Of a stretch of 52,003 nt of DNA, positions 1-8,606 are shown piece by piece; within the stretch, counting starts at the first letter, position 1, and each line of letters begins with the position of its first letter. The notes under the pieces are model-generated. The model was given only the letters and a program-made list of their open reading frames with translations. It was not told the DNA's origin and made no database searches. Source of the stretch: Streptomyces sp. A012304 (lineage in GTDB: Bacteria; Actinomycetota; Actinomycetes; Streptomycetales; Streptomycetaceae). The stretch is from positions 301,033 through 353,035 of the forward strand of contig NZ_BQUN01000182.1 in assembly GCF_026008495.1 (NCBI RefSeq), in the 5' to 3' direction. The translations under genes and the position numbers were made by a program.

Positions 1-1
1 G

Positions 2-226
2 GAACTGCCGCTGCTGGACGTCTTCGGCCGTGGCGGGGCGTTGAAGTCCTCCTGGTATGGCGATTGCCTGCCCTCGCGCGACTTTCCGATGCTCATCGAC
101 CTCTACCTCCAGGGCCGGCTGGACCTGGACGCCTTCGTCACGGAGACCATCGCGCTGGACGACGTCGAGAAGGCCTTCGAGCGCATGCACCGCGGCGACG
201 TCCTGCGCTCGGTGGTGGTCCTCTGA
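2..226 (+). CDS. S-(hydroxymethyl)mycothiol dehydrogenase, C-terminal fragment (cut by window edge)
   Basis: The last 74 codons of a zinc-dependent medium-chain alcohol dehydrogenase; the 5' part lies outside the window. The visible tail contains LLDVFGRGGALKSSWYGD, the C-terminal region I know from actinobacterial mycothiol-dependent formaldehyde dehydrogenase (MscR/AdhE2 type). That enzyme oxidises the formaldehyde-mycothiol adduct with NAD in the cytoplasm. The stop codon TGA (224-226) overlaps the ATG of the next gene, so the two are translationally coupled. The metallo-beta-lactamase partner downstream is the usual neighbour of this dehydrogenase. Formaldehyde handling also fits the demethylation pathways at the far end of the window, though that link is inference. 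Confidence 0.85.
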   Translation, partial: ELPLLDVFGRGGALKSSWYGDCLPSRDFPMLIDLYLQGRLDLDAFVTETIALDDVEKAFERMHRGDVLRSVVVL

Positions 227-855
227 TGGTCGCCCGCGTCGACCGCCTGGTCACCTCGGGGCAGTTCAGCCTCGACGGCGGCACCTGGGACGTCGACAAC
301 AACGTGTGGATCGTCGGCGACGACAGCGAGGTGATCGTCATCGACGCCGCACACGACGCCGACGCCATCGCCACGGCCGTCGGCGGGCGTATTCTGCGGG
401 CCATCGTATGCACACACGCCCACAACGACCACATCAATGCCGCACCCGGTCTCGCCGACCGCACCGGCGCGCCTATCCTCCTCCACTTGGACGACCGGCT
501 TCTTTGGAAGCAGACCCATCCCGACAGGGCCCCCGACGGATTTCTCTCGGACAGCCGGCTTCTCACCGTCGCGGGCACAGAACTCAAGGTCGTGCACACG
601 CCCGGCCACACGCCGGGCGGTATCTGTCTGTACTCCGAGGAACTGGCCGCGGTGTTCACCGGCGACACCCTGTTCCAGGGCGGTCCCGGAGCCACGGGAC
701 GTTCGTACTCGCACTTCCCCACGATCATCCGCTCCATCCGTGACCGCCTGCTGTGGCTGCCGCCGAACACCACGGTGCACACGGGTCACGGAGATACGAC
801 CACCATCGGGGCTGAGGCCCCACACCTCGACGACTGGATCAAGCGCGGCCACTGA
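226..855 (+). CDS. MBL-fold metallo-hydrolase coupled to the mycothiol dehydrogenase
   Basis: A 209-residue metallo-beta-lactamase superfamily hydrolase. The ATG at 226 overlaps the preceding stop (ATGA), which fixes the start. The metal-binding motif is CTHAHNDH near residue 63, followed by HTPGHTPGG near 125, TGDTLF near 145 and a final GHGDTT near 187, which is a complete glyoxalase II-like ligand set. It is probably cytoplasmic, with no signal peptide. In actinobacteria this gene regularly follows S-(hydroxymethyl)mycothiol dehydrogenase and is thought to hydrolyse the thioester product (formyl-mycothiol). That substrate is inferred from context and is not readable from sequence. Confidence 0.85.
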   Translation: MVARVDRLVTSGQFSLDGGTWDVDNNVWIVGDDSEVIVIDAAHDADAIATAVGGRILRAIVCTHAHNDHINAAPGLADRTGAPILLHLDDRLLWKQTHPDRAPDGFLSDSRLLTVAGTELKVVHTPGHTPGGICLYSEELAAVFTGDTLFQGGPGATGRSYSHFPTIIRSIRDRLLWLPPNTTVHTGHGDTTTIGAEAPHLDDWIKRGH

Positions 856-918
856 CACAGCCGAGGGCCGCAGCTGCGGCTCGTGCCGCTCCCAGCGGGG
901 GACGACGTCCGGCGCCTC

Positions 919-1109
919 CTCCGGGTCGCTGTGGGCGGCTTCGGCGCCGACGTGGTCATCGAGGCGGTCGGCCGCCCGGAGACCGAGCTCACAGCGGCTC
1001 GGGGAGGGTCGCGTCGGTTGACGTGCCGGCGCCGGTCGACGTGCACGCACTCACCAACCTCGATGCCGTGGGTAGCGCCACCGACGTCGAGGGACCCTTC
1101 GACGCGTAG
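919..1109 (+). pseudogene. Alcohol dehydrogenase remnant
   Basis: Positions 931-984 encode VGGFGADVVIEAVGRPET, which matches the NAD-binding region of zinc alcohol dehydrogenases of the type that ends at 226. No start codon with a ribosome site precedes it and the similarity stops after about 25 residues. A second open stretch, in another frame, runs from about 1002 to a stop at 1109 (GRVASVDVPAPVDVHAL) and could be further decayed sequence. It may be the relic of a duplicated dehydrogenase. The rest of 856-1290 holds nothing else I recognise except the leader of the galactanase gene. Confidence 0.35.
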
Positions 1110-1290
1110 CGGAGGAGCACACACAGGGGCGGAGCAGCGCACGAATCAGCCACGTTCACCCCATTGACAGGCCACTCCCCCCAGGAGTCTCATGTGCCGC
1201 AGTGTTGGATTTGGCCAACTTTTGCTCGGTCCTGATGGGGATTGTTGGTTCCGTCATGCGGCCGGGCAGCTGAAGTGGAGGTACCACCCC

Positions 1291-2718
1291 ATGCGCCGCG
1301 TCTGGCTCCTTGTTCTCGCCACGCTGGCGGCTCTCCTGCCGCAGGCCTTCCTGACGAGTACCGCCCATGCGGCGACCGTCAGCATCCCGAACGGAACCCA
1401 GTTCACCGACACCACCGGTGCCATCGTGCACGCCCACGGCGGCGGCGTGATCAAGGTCGGGTCCTACTACTACTGGTTCGGTGAGAACCGCAACGAGGAC
1501 AACTCCTTCAGATATGTGTCGGCCTACCGCTCGACCGACCTCAAGACCTGGGAGTTCAGACGCCACGTTCTGACCCAGGCATCCGACCCGGAGTTGGCGT
1601 CCGCCAACATCGAGCGGCCCAAGGTCATATACAACGCGGCCACCGGCAAGTTCGTTATGTGGATGCACAAGGAACTGGCCACCGACTACACCCAGGCCCG
1701 TGCCGCCGTCGCCGTCTCCGACACCGTGGACGGCGACTACGACTACCAGGGCAGCTTCCGCCCCCTGGGCTACATGTCCCGCGACATCACCGCCTACGTC
1801 GACGACGACGGCACCGGCTACATGATCTCCGCCGCCAACGAGAACCGGGACCTGCACATCTACCGCCTGACCCCCGACTATCTCAACGTCGACAGCCGCG
1901 TACAGCTGCTGTGGCAGGGTCAACTGCGGGAGGCCCCCGCGATGTTCAAGCGTAACGGCGTCTACTTCCTGCTCACCTCTGGCGCCACCGGCTGGAACCC
2001 GAACCAGCAGAAGTACGCCACCGCCACCAGCATCACCGGCACATGGAGCGCCCTGCGGAACGTCGGTGACTCCACCGCGTACGGCTCCCAGACCACGTTC
2101 GTCCTGCCGGTCCAGGGCACCGCGGGCGCCGAGTACCTCTACATGGGTGACCGCTGGGGCAACTCCTTCGGCCAGAACGTCAACGCCTCCAAGTACGTGT
2201 GGCTGCCCCTTGAGTTCCCCACCGATACCACCATGACCATGGACTGGTACCCACAGATCACGATCGACACCGCCACCGGCAAGGTAGACGGTGTCGGCGG
2301 CCCGTGGGAGACCATCACCGCCCGCCACAGCGGCAAGTGCGTCGACATGCCCAGCAAGTCGCTGGACGACGGCGTCCAGTTCACCCAGTACACCTGCAAC
2401 GGCGGCATGAACCAGGCGTTCTGGTTCAAGGACATGGGCAGCGGTTACGTCCAGCTCATGGCCCGGCACAGCGGCAAGTGCATGGACGTGGCCAACAGCT
2501 CCACCGCCAACGGCAACCCGATCATCCAATGGCCCTGTTCCACCGGCACCAACCAGCAGTGGCAGCTCCAGGACGCGGGCGACGGCTACGTCCGCCTCGT
2601 CTCCCGGCTGAGCGGCAAGTGCCTGGACGTCGAGGGCTCCTCCACCGCCGACGGTGCCAAGCTCATCCAGTGGACCTGCGGGACCGGCACCAACCAGCAG
2701 TTCAAGCGCGCAAGCTGA
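1291..2718 (+). CDS. Secreted GH43 exo-beta-1,3-galactanase-like enzyme with CBM13 domain
   Basis: A 475-residue secreted glycosidase. The start at 1291 is chosen because GGAGG (1277-1281) precedes it and the signal peptide MRRVWLLVLATLAALLPQAF..AHA follows directly. Residues ~30-330 form a GH43-like beta-propeller beginning HAHGGGVIKVGSYYYWFGEN. Glu108 (IERPK), Glu214 (REAPAMF) and Gln267 (GSQTTF) are spaced almost exactly as Glu102, Glu208 and Gln263, the catalytic residues I recall for fungal GH43_24 exo-beta-1,3-galactanase. Residues ~335-475 are a ricin-type CBM13 trefoil with three repeats (RHSGKCVDMPS, RHSGKCMDVAN, RLSGKCLDVEG). The probable substrate is the beta-1,3-galactan backbone of arabinogalactan. 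It stands alone upstream of the sugar importer, with no repeated operator upstream of it. Confidence 0.85.
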   Translation: MRRVWLLVLATLAALLPQAFLTSTAHAATVSIPNGTQFTDTTGAIVHAHGGGVIKVGSYYYWFGENRNEDNSFRYVSAYRSTDLKTWEFRRHVLTQASDPELASANIERPKVIYNAATGKFVMWMHKELATDYTQARAAVAVSDTVDGDYDYQGSFRPLGYMSRDITAYVDDDGTGYMISAANENRDLHIYRLTPDYLNVDSRVQLLWQGQLREAPAMFKRNGVYFLLTSGATGWNPNQQKYATATSITGTWSALRNVGDSTAYGSQTTFVLPVQGTAGAEYLYMGDRWGNSFGQNVNASKYVWLPLEFPTDTTMTMDWYPQITIDTATGKVDGVGGPWETITARHSGKCVDMPSKSLDDGVQFTQYTCNGGMNQAFWFKDMGSGYVQLMARHSGKCMDVANSSTANGNPIIQWPCSTGTNQQWQLQDAGDGYVRLVSRLSGKCLDVEGSSTADGAKLIQWTCGTGTNQQFKRAS

Positions 2719-2733
2719 TTCCGCCACCACACC

Positions 2734-2764
2734 GGGTGGCCCGCGGACGTCCGGCGGGCCACCC
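2734..2764 (+). terminator. Rho-independent-type hairpin after the galactanase
   Basis: GGGTGGCCCGC (2734-2744) pairs perfectly with GCGGGCCACCC (2754-2764) around a 9-nt loop, 16 nt after the stop codon. There is no U-tract, as is usual in Streptomyces. Confidence 0.7.
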
Positions 2765-2835
2765 CTTGGGGCGGCTCCGAGGCACGGAGCCCGACCGTGC
2801 GAGTGGGTACAGCCGGTACGTGTAGCCACGGCTTC

Positions 2836-2848
2836 CGAAAGAGTTTCG
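2836..2848. promoter_or_regulatory. Putative LacI-family operator 1 (upstream of sugar importer)
   Basis: The palindrome CGAAA-GAG-TTTCG lies about 165 nt before the lipoprotein start. Its flanks (TTC before, TAACCGG after) nearly match those of the site at 12008. CGAA..TTCG inverted repeats are typical of Streptomyces LacI-type sugar repressors such as BxlR, XlnR and CebR. Confidence 0.65.
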
Positions 2849-2937
2849 TAACCGGGCGATTTCACCTCCTTGTCTCCGCTGTGAATGCCGTGCCAGTGTC
2901 CCGCTTCAGCAGGCAGGCCGTCCGCGGTGAAGGCATC

Positions 2938-2950
2938 CGAAAGCGTTTCG
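2938..2950. promoter_or_regulatory. Putative LacI-family operator 2 (upstream of sugar importer)
   Basis: The palindrome CGAAA-GCG-TTTCG lies 62 nt before the start codon at 3012 and 102 nt (start to start) from operator 1, close to ten helical turns, a spacing that would suit looping by a tetrameric or paired LacI repressor. The 293-nt gap 2719-3011 otherwise holds only the terminator and the importer leader. Confidence 0.65.
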
Positions 2951-3011
2951 TGCGAGCCGCCAATCTGCCTGGCGCATGAAATACGGCATGCCGAGAGAAG
3001 AGAGGCAGAGC

Positions 3012-4358
3012 ATGCACGGATTCCGGGTTCTCGGAAATTCAGGCGGTTCCCGTACCTTCGGACGTACGGGAACGCGACGCGCGGCGGCGGCCGCGGTCAC
3101 CCTGGCGGCGGCCCTGGGCCTCGCCGCGTGCGGGACGTCCGGGCCGGCCGGTTCGGCCGGGGGCTCGTCGTCGAAGGGCCTGACGATGTGGGCGCTGACG
3201 GACCAGACGATCCTCAAGCAGTCCGTGGACGCCTACAACAAGGACCACCCGGACCAGAAGATCACCCTGAGGCTGTTCGCCAACGACGACTACAAGCAGA
3301 AGCTGCGCGTGGCCTTCGGCGCGAACCAGGCCCCCGATCTGTTCTTCAACTGGGGCGGCGGCGCCCTGAACGACTACGTGAAGGCGGACAAGGTGGAGGC
3401 CCTCACCGACGCCCAGGTGAACCTGCTGCGGTTCACGCCCAGCGTGCTGAAGAGCGCCACCTTCGGCGGCAAGGTCTACGGCGTGCCCGCCAACGGTCTG
3501 GCCCCGGTCGTGCTCTTCTACAACAAGAAGGTCCTGAAGGACGCGGGCGTCGAGCCGCCGAAGACGTACGACGACCTGCTCGCGGCCGTGAAGAAGCTGA
3601 AGGCCGACGGCGTCACCCCGATCTCCCTCGCGGCGAACTCCAAGTGGCCGACGCTGATGTACCTGGAGTACCTGCTGGACCGCGTGGGCGGCTCCGAGGT
3701 GTTCGAGAAGATCGCCTCCGGTGACGGCTCGGCGTGGAAGGACCCGGCGGTCACCCAGGCCAACGCCCGCCTCCAGGAGCTCGCCAAGGCGGGTGCCTTC
3801 GGCGACAACGCGTCCTCCGTGAACTACGACCAGGGCGCCTCCACGGCCCTGCTGTACACCGACAAGGCCGGCATGGAGCTGATGGGTACCTGGGAGTACG
3901 CCAACCTGGTCAAGGCCGCGCCGGACTTCGTGAAGAAGGACCTGGGCTATGTCGCCTTCCCGGCGCTGGCCGGCGGCAAGGGCGACCCGAAGAACATCGT
4001 CGGCAACCCCTCGAACTTCCTGTCGCTGAACGCGGCCGGCAAGAACAAGCAGGCCGCGCTCACCTACCTGAAGAACTACGTCATGAACAGCTCCCAGGTC
4101 GACGCCTACCTCGCGGCGGGCAGCGTGCCCCCGGTCAACGGCCTGGAGCCGAAGCTCGCGGCGGTCAGCTCGTCCGACAAGGGGTGGCTGACCTTCGTCT
4201 ACGGTCTGGTGCAGAACGCGCCGAGCTTCCAGCTCTCCTGGGACCAGGCCCTGCCCTCCGACCAGGCCGATCCGCTGCTCACCAACGTCGACAAATCGTT
4301 CCTGCGGCAGATCAGGCCCGAGGCGTTCGGTACGAACATGAGCGCGGCGGCGAAGTAA
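3012..4358 (+). CDS. Sugar ABC transporter substrate-binding lipoprotein
   Basis: A 448-residue extracytoplasmic solute-binding protein of the carbohydrate (family 1, MalE/UgpB-like) type. The start at 3012 is preferred over upstream ATGs at 2976 and 2988 because AGAGAGG (2999-3005) sits at the right distance. The N-terminus has the charged run RTGTRR, then a hydrophobic stretch ending in the lipobox GLAAC (Cys41), so it should be a membrane-anchored lipoprotein. The body contains typical blocks such as LTMWALTDQT, FFNWGGG and YGVPANG. It is the first gene of a tight operon with two permeases; no ATPase is encoded, as is usual for Streptomyces importers that share MsiK. Together with the GH3 gene and LacI this resembles bxlE of the xylobiose system. 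The exact sugar cannot be read from sequence. Confidence 0.9.
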   Translation: MHGFRVLGNSGGSRTFGRTGTRRAAAAAVTLAAALGLAACGTSGPAGSAGGSSSKGLTMWALTDQTILKQSVDAYNKDHPDQKITLRLFANDDYKQKLRVAFGANQAPDLFFNWGGGALNDYVKADKVEALTDAQVNLLRFTPSVLKSATFGGKVYGVPANGLAPVVLFYNKKVLKDAGVEPPKTYDDLLAAVKKLKADGVTPISLAANSKWPTLMYLEYLLDRVGGSEVFEKIASGDGSAWKDPAVTQANARLQELAKAGAFGDNASSVNYDQGASTALLYTDKAGMELMGTWEYANLVKAAPDFVKKDLGYVAFPALAGGKGDPKNIVGNPSNFLSLNAAGKNKQAALTYLKNYVMNSSQVDAYLAAGSVPPVNGLEPKLAAVSSSDKGWLTFVYGLVQNAPSFQLSWDQALPSDQADPLLTNVDKSFLRQIRPEAFGTNMSAAAK

Positions 4359-5305
4359 TGGCCGCAGTGGTCCCGACCTCGCGTCCGGTCGCGCCCGTCA
4401 AGGCGCGGCCGGGCACGGCCCGTCCCGGTCGCCGCCGCTTCGGCGGCTTGCTGATGGCCGCGCCCGCCCTGCTCCTGTTCGGTCTGTTCGGCCTGGTCCC
4501 GCTGGTCGGCGTGCTGGCGCTGAGCCTCGCCCGCTGGGATGGGCTCGGCTCCCTCGGCTGGGCCGGGTTCGCGAACTGGGCGGGAGTGCTGAGCGACGGC
4601 GCCACCTGGCAGGCGCTGTGGTTGACCCTCAAGGTGATGGTGGTCAGCTGGCTGCTCCAGACCCCGCTGGCCCTGGCGCTCGGTGTCTTCCAGGCGCCCC
4701 GGGGACGGCTGCGCGCGTTCTTCGCCGTGCTGTGGTTCCTGCCACTGCTGCTGTCCGCCGTGGCGATCGGCCTGACCTGGCAGGCCCTGCTGGACCCGTC
4801 CTTCGGCATCGGCGCCACGCCCGGGCTGCACTGGCTGGCGCGGCCGCTGCTCGGCTCGCCCGACCTGGCGCTCTACACGGTGATCTTCGTGATCGGCTGG
4901 CAGTTCGTACCGTTCCACGCCCTGCTCTACCAGGCCGGGCTCCGGCAGATCCCGCTCTCGCTGTACGAGGCTGCCGCGATCGACGGCGCCGGGCCCGTGA
5001 CCCGTTTCCTGCGGATCACCCTGCCGCAGCTGAAGTACACGTTCGTCACGTCGAGCACGTTGATGCTGGTGGGCTCGCTGACCTACTTCGACCTGATCTT
5101 CGTCCTGTCCGGCGGCACGGGCGGCCCGGGTACGGCGACGCGGGTGCTGCCGCTGGCCATGTACATCACGGGGTTCCAGGCCCACGACATGGGCCGGGCC
5201 AGCGCGATCGCCACGCTGCTGGTGGTGTTCGGCCTCGGCCTGTCGCTGCTGACCACCCGACTGTCCGGCTTCACCCGGATGGACAGTCAGCAGGAGGGCA
5301 TGTGA
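4358..5305 (+). CDS. Sugar ABC transporter permease (MalF/UgpA type)
   Basis: A 315-residue inner-membrane permease. Its ATG overlaps the stop of the lipoprotein gene (TAATG). After a basic, proline-rich cytoplasmic leader there are about six hydrophobic segments, starting LLMAAPALLLFGLFGLVPLV. The EAA loop that contacts the ATPase is YEAAAIDGAGPVTRF near residue 205, followed by ITLPQLK. It forms a heterodimer with the product of the next gene. Similar to BxlF-type proteins by position. Confidence 0.9.
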   Translation: MAAVVPTSRPVAPVKARPGTARPGRRRFGGLLMAAPALLLFGLFGLVPLVGVLALSLARWDGLGSLGWAGFANWAGVLSDGATWQALWLTLKVMVVSWLLQTPLALALGVFQAPRGRLRAFFAVLWFLPLLLSAVAIGLTWQALLDPSFGIGATPGLHWLARPLLGSPDLALYTVIFVIGWQFVPFHALLYQAGLRQIPLSLYEAAAIDGAGPVTRFLRITLPQLKYTFVTSSTLMLVGSLTYFDLIFVLSGGTGGPGTATRVLPLAMYITGFQAHDMGRASAIATLLVVFGLGLSLLTTRLSGFTRMDSQQEGM

Positions 5306-6132
5306 GTACCGTCGTCGCGACCCTGCGCCGCACCGTCACCGGCGGCGCCGCGCTCCTGTGGACCGCGCTGGTCGTCGTCCCCGTGTACTGGCTGGTGGTG
5401 ACCAGCCTGCGCGGCCGTACCGACTTCACCGCCGAAAGCCCACTCGCCCCGCCCGGCCACCCGACCCTGGCCAACTACACGACCGTCCTCGCCGGCGACT
5501 TCACGACCTACCTGCTCAACAGCGTCGTCGTCACCGTGGCGACCGTCGCGGTCACGGTCGTCGCCGCGCTGATGGCCGCGTTCTCGATCGTCCGGTACGC
5601 CAATCCCTGGTCGAGGCTGTCGTTCCGGCTGTACCTGCTGGGACTGGCGATCCCGCTGCAGGCGGTGATCATCCCGGTGTATCTGCTGATCATCCGCATG
5701 CAGATGTACGACAGCCTGGCCGCGATCGTGCTGCCCTCTGCGGCGTTCGCGCTGCCGGTCACGGTGATGATCCTGGTCAGCTTCCTGCGGGACGTGCCCC
5801 GGTCGCTGTTCGAGGCGATGGTGGTGGACGGCGCCGGCGACTGGCGGATGCTGGTCTCGCTGGCGGCACCGATGGCCCGCCCCGCACTCGTGACGGTCGC
5901 GGTGTACGACGGCCTGCAGGTGTGGAACGGCTTCCTCTTCCCGCTGATCCTCACCCAGAGCCAGGACAAGGCGGTGCTGCCGCTCGCCCTGACGCTGTTC
6001 CGGGGCCAGTTCGGCATCGACGTTCCCGCGACCATGGCCGCGGTCATCCTGTCCACCCTGCCCATGCTGGTGGTGTTCGTCCTCGCCAGGCGGCAACTGG
6101 TCGCCGGACTGACCGCCGGTTTCTCCAAATAG
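5302..6132 (+). CDS. Sugar ABC transporter permease (MalG/UgpE type)
   Basis: A 276-residue inner-membrane permease. The start is GTG 5302, overlapping the preceding stop (GTGA), with AGGAGGG (5292-5298) inside the upstream gene. It has about six membrane segments. The EAA loop appears as FEAMVVDGAGDWRML near residue 173, and VWNGFLFPLIL follows. It is the second half of the importer channel. The 121-nt gap to the GH3 gene contains two direct copies of CGCATTCCA (6133-6141 and 6151-6159) of unknown meaning and no convincing terminator, so the GH3 gene may be cotranscribed. Confidence 0.9.
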   Translation: MSTVVATLRRTVTGGAALLWTALVVVPVYWLVVTSLRGRTDFTAESPLAPPGHPTLANYTTVLAGDFTTYLLNSVVVTVATVAVTVVAALMAAFSIVRYANPWSRLSFRLYLLGLAIPLQAVIIPVYLLIIRMQMYDSLAAIVLPSAAFALPVTVMILVSFLRDVPRSLFEAMVVDGAGDWRMLVSLAAPMARPALVTVAVYDGLQVWNGFLFPLILTQSQDKAVLPLALTLFRGQFGIDVPATMAAVILSTLPMLVVFVLARRQLVAGLTAGFSK

Positions 6133-6253
6133 CGCATTCCACCGCAAAAACGCATTCCATGTGAGGAGTCGGCCGGTGCCCTGGGCGCGCCGGCCTTCCT
6201 CGGCATGCCCTTCAAACACTCCCCCGCCCGAGCGATCCCACGAGGAGTCGTGC

Positions 6254-8599
6254 ATGACGACCACCACCCCGGACCCCGCCGGCCTCACTCCGGCAGACAC
6301 CTGGGCCGAACCCGGCCTCCCGGCGGACGAACGCGTCGAGGCGCTGCTGGCCCGCCTCACCCTGCAGGAGAAGGTCGCTCAGCTCGGCAGCGCCTGGGAG
6401 GACGTGGAACCCGCGGGGCCGGACGTGGCGCCCGGCACCAGCCTCTTCGACCGCGTCGGCGGCCTCGACGTCACGGCCCGCCACGGCCTCGGCCAGCTCA
6501 CCCGCCCCTACGGCACCGTGCCCCGGCCCGCCCTGGAGCACGCCCGGCTGCTGGCCGAGCGGCAGCGGCAGATCATGGCGCAGAGCAGGTTCCGCATCCC
6601 CGCCATGGCGCACGACGAGTGCCTGACCGGCTTCACCGCCTACGGCGCCACCATCTACCCCACCTCGCTCGGCATGGCGGCCACCTTCGACCCGGCCCTG
6701 ATCCGCCGGGTCGGTGCGGCCATCGGCGCCGACATGGCCTCGGCCGGGGTCCACCAGGGCCTCGCCCCCGTCGTCGACGTCATCCGCGACTACCGCTGGG
6801 GCCGCTGCGAGGAGACCTTCGGCGAGGACCCGTACCTGGTCGGCGAGATGGGCGAGGCGTACGTCCTCGGTGTGCAGGGTGCCGGGGTGTACGCCACCCT
6901 GAAGCACTTCGCGGGCTACTCCGTGTCCATGGGCGGCCGCAACCACGCTCCCGCCCGCATCGGCCGCCGGGAGCTGTACGACGTGATCCTGCCGCCGTTC
7001 GAGCGGCTGGTGGCCGCCGGAGTGGGGTCCGTCATGAACAGTTACGCCGAGATCGACGGCGAGGCCCCGGCCGCGAGCCGCTGGCTGCTGACCGAGGTGC
7101 TGCGCGAGCAGTGGGGTTTCGAGGGCACCGTCGTCTCCGACTACTGGTCCCTGCCGTTCCTGGTGAGCGCGCACCGGGTCGCGGCCGGCCTGCCCGCCGC
7201 CGGGGCGCTCGCGCTGGAGGCCGGCCTGGACGTCGAACTGCCGGACCAGCGCGGCTTCGGCGCGGCGCTGGTCGACGCCGTGCGCGGGGGAAAGGCCGAC
7301 GAGGCCGAGGTCGACCGGGCGGTGCGCCGGGTGCTGCGGCAGAAGGTGGCGCTCGGGCTGCTGGACCCCGACTGGGACCCCGAGCCGCCCGCCCTGCGCG
7401 CGGGTGCCCTTGATCTGGACAAGCCGGAGAACCGAGAACTCGCCCACGCGGTGGCGCGGTCGGGCGCCGTCCTGCTGTCCAACAACGGCGTCCTGCCGCT
7501 GCCGTCCCGCGGCCGTATCGCGCTGATCGGCCCGTGCGCCGACGACGTCCGCACTATGTTCGGCTGCTACAGCTTCCCCAACCACGTCCTCTCCGACCGC
7601 GACGACCTGGGCAACGGCGTCGAAGCGGTGTCGCTGCGGGCCGCGCTCGCCGCGGAACTGCCCCGGGTGGAGTGGGAGTTCATGGCGGGCTGCCCGATCC
7701 GCGAGGAGGACCGCTCCGGCATCCCGGCCGCCGCCCGGGCGAGCGCCGCCGCCGACCTGACCGTCCTGGTCGTCGGCGACAGGCCGGGCATGTTCGGCAT
7801 CGGCACCTCCGGCGAGGGCTGCGACGTGGAGGACCTGCGCCTGCCGGGCGTGCAGGAGGAGCTGGTCGAGGCGGTACTCGCCACCGGCAGGCCCGTCGTC
7901 CTCGTCGTCAACAGCGGCCGGCCGTACGCCGTGGGGCGGTTCGCGCAGGCCGCGGCGGCCATGGTGCAGGTCTTCCTGCCGGGAGAGGAGGGCGGCCGGG
8001 CGGTCGCCGAACTCCTGTCCGGCACGGCGAACTTCAGCGGCAAGCTGCCCGTGCAGATCCCCAACTCGCCCGCCGGGCAGCCGTACACGTACCTCCACCC
8101 GCCGCTCGGCGACCGGCAGAGCTGGCTGTCCAACCTCGACCCGACGCCCGCCTTCCCCTTCGGGCACGGGCTGTCGTACACGACGTTCGAGATCGGCCAC
8201 CTGACCGTCGACCGCGAACAAGTGTCGACCGACGGGCGGTTCGGCGTGAGTGTCCGGGTGCGGAACACCGGTGAGGTGCCCGGCGCCGAAACGGTCCAGC
8301 TGTACTTCACCGACCCGGTCGCCCAGGTCACCCGCCCGGTGCGGGCGCTGCTGGCGTTCGCCAAGGTCGAGTTGGAGCCCGGCGAGCAGGCGACGGTCCG
8401 CTTCGACGTCCACACCGACCGCCTGGCCTTCACCGGCCTGGAGGGCCACCGGATCGTCGAGCCGGGCGAGATCCTGCTGTACGCCGGTTCGTCCAGCGGG
8501 GACACCCCGGCCGAGGCGAAGGTGGAACTCGTCGGTGAGCAGCGGGACCTGACGGCCGTACGGCAGCACGGTGTGCCGGTGAGCGTCGAGCGGGACTGA
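6254..8599 (+). CDS. Glycoside hydrolase family 3 (beta-glucosidase/beta-xylosidase)
   Basis: A 781-residue enzyme without a signal peptide, so cytoplasmic; the start at 6254 follows CGAGGAG (6241-6247). Residues ~35-390 are the GH3 barrel, with KHFAGYS near residue 218 and the catalytic nucleophile in VVSDYW (Asp296). The C-terminal sandwich domain contains GTSGEGCDVEDL near residue 516 and the usual GHGLSYTTF near 637, and a fibronectin III-like domain closes the protein (~655-781). Placed after the importer, it probably hydrolyses the imported disaccharide or oligosaccharide to monosaccharides. BxlA, an intracellular GH3 beta-xylosidase, has the same position in the xylobiose operon, but glucose-, xylose- and arabinose-specific GH3 enzymes are hard to separate by eye. 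Confidence 0.9.
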   Translation: MTTTTPDPAGLTPADTWAEPGLPADERVEALLARLTLQEKVAQLGSAWEDVEPAGPDVAPGTSLFDRVGGLDVTARHGLGQLTRPYGTVPRPALEHARLLAERQRQIMAQSRFRIPAMAHDECLTGFTAYGATIYPTSLGMAATFDPALIRRVGAAIGADMASAGVHQGLAPVVDVIRDYRWGRCEETFGEDPYLVGEMGEAYVLGVQGAGVYATLKHFAGYSVSMGGRNHAPARIGRRELYDVILPPFERLVAAGVGSVMNSYAEIDGEAPAASRWLLTEVLREQWGFEGTVVSDYWSLPFLVSAHRVAAGLPAAGALALEAGLDVELPDQRGFGAALVDAVRGGKADEAEVDRAVRRVLRQKVALGLLDPDWDPEPPALRAGALDLDKPENRELAHAVARSGAVLLSNNGVLPLPSRGRIALIGPCADDVRTMFGCYSFPNHVLSDRDDLGNGVEAVSLRAALAAELPRVEWEFMAGCPIREEDRSGIPAAARASAAADLTVLVVGDRPGMFGIGTSGEGCDVEDLRLPGVQEELVEAVLATGRPVVLVVNSGRPYAVGRFAQAAAAMVQVFLPGEEGGRAVAELLSGTANFSGKLPVQIPNSPAGQPYTYLHPPLGDRQSWLSNLDPTPAFPFGHGLSYTTFEIGHLTVDREQVSTDGRFGVSVRVRNTGEVPGAETVQLYFTDPVAQVTRPVRALLAFAKVELEPGEQATVRFDVHTDRLAFTGLEGHRIVEPGEILLYAGSSSGDTPAEAKVELVGEQRDLTAVRQHGVPVSVERD

Positions 8600-8606
8600 C
8601 CCCCGT

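Noticed and set aside
6212..8569. A 785-codon minus-strand open frame
   Set aside because: Mirror of the GH3 gene, whose domains and catalytic residues are clear on the plus strand.
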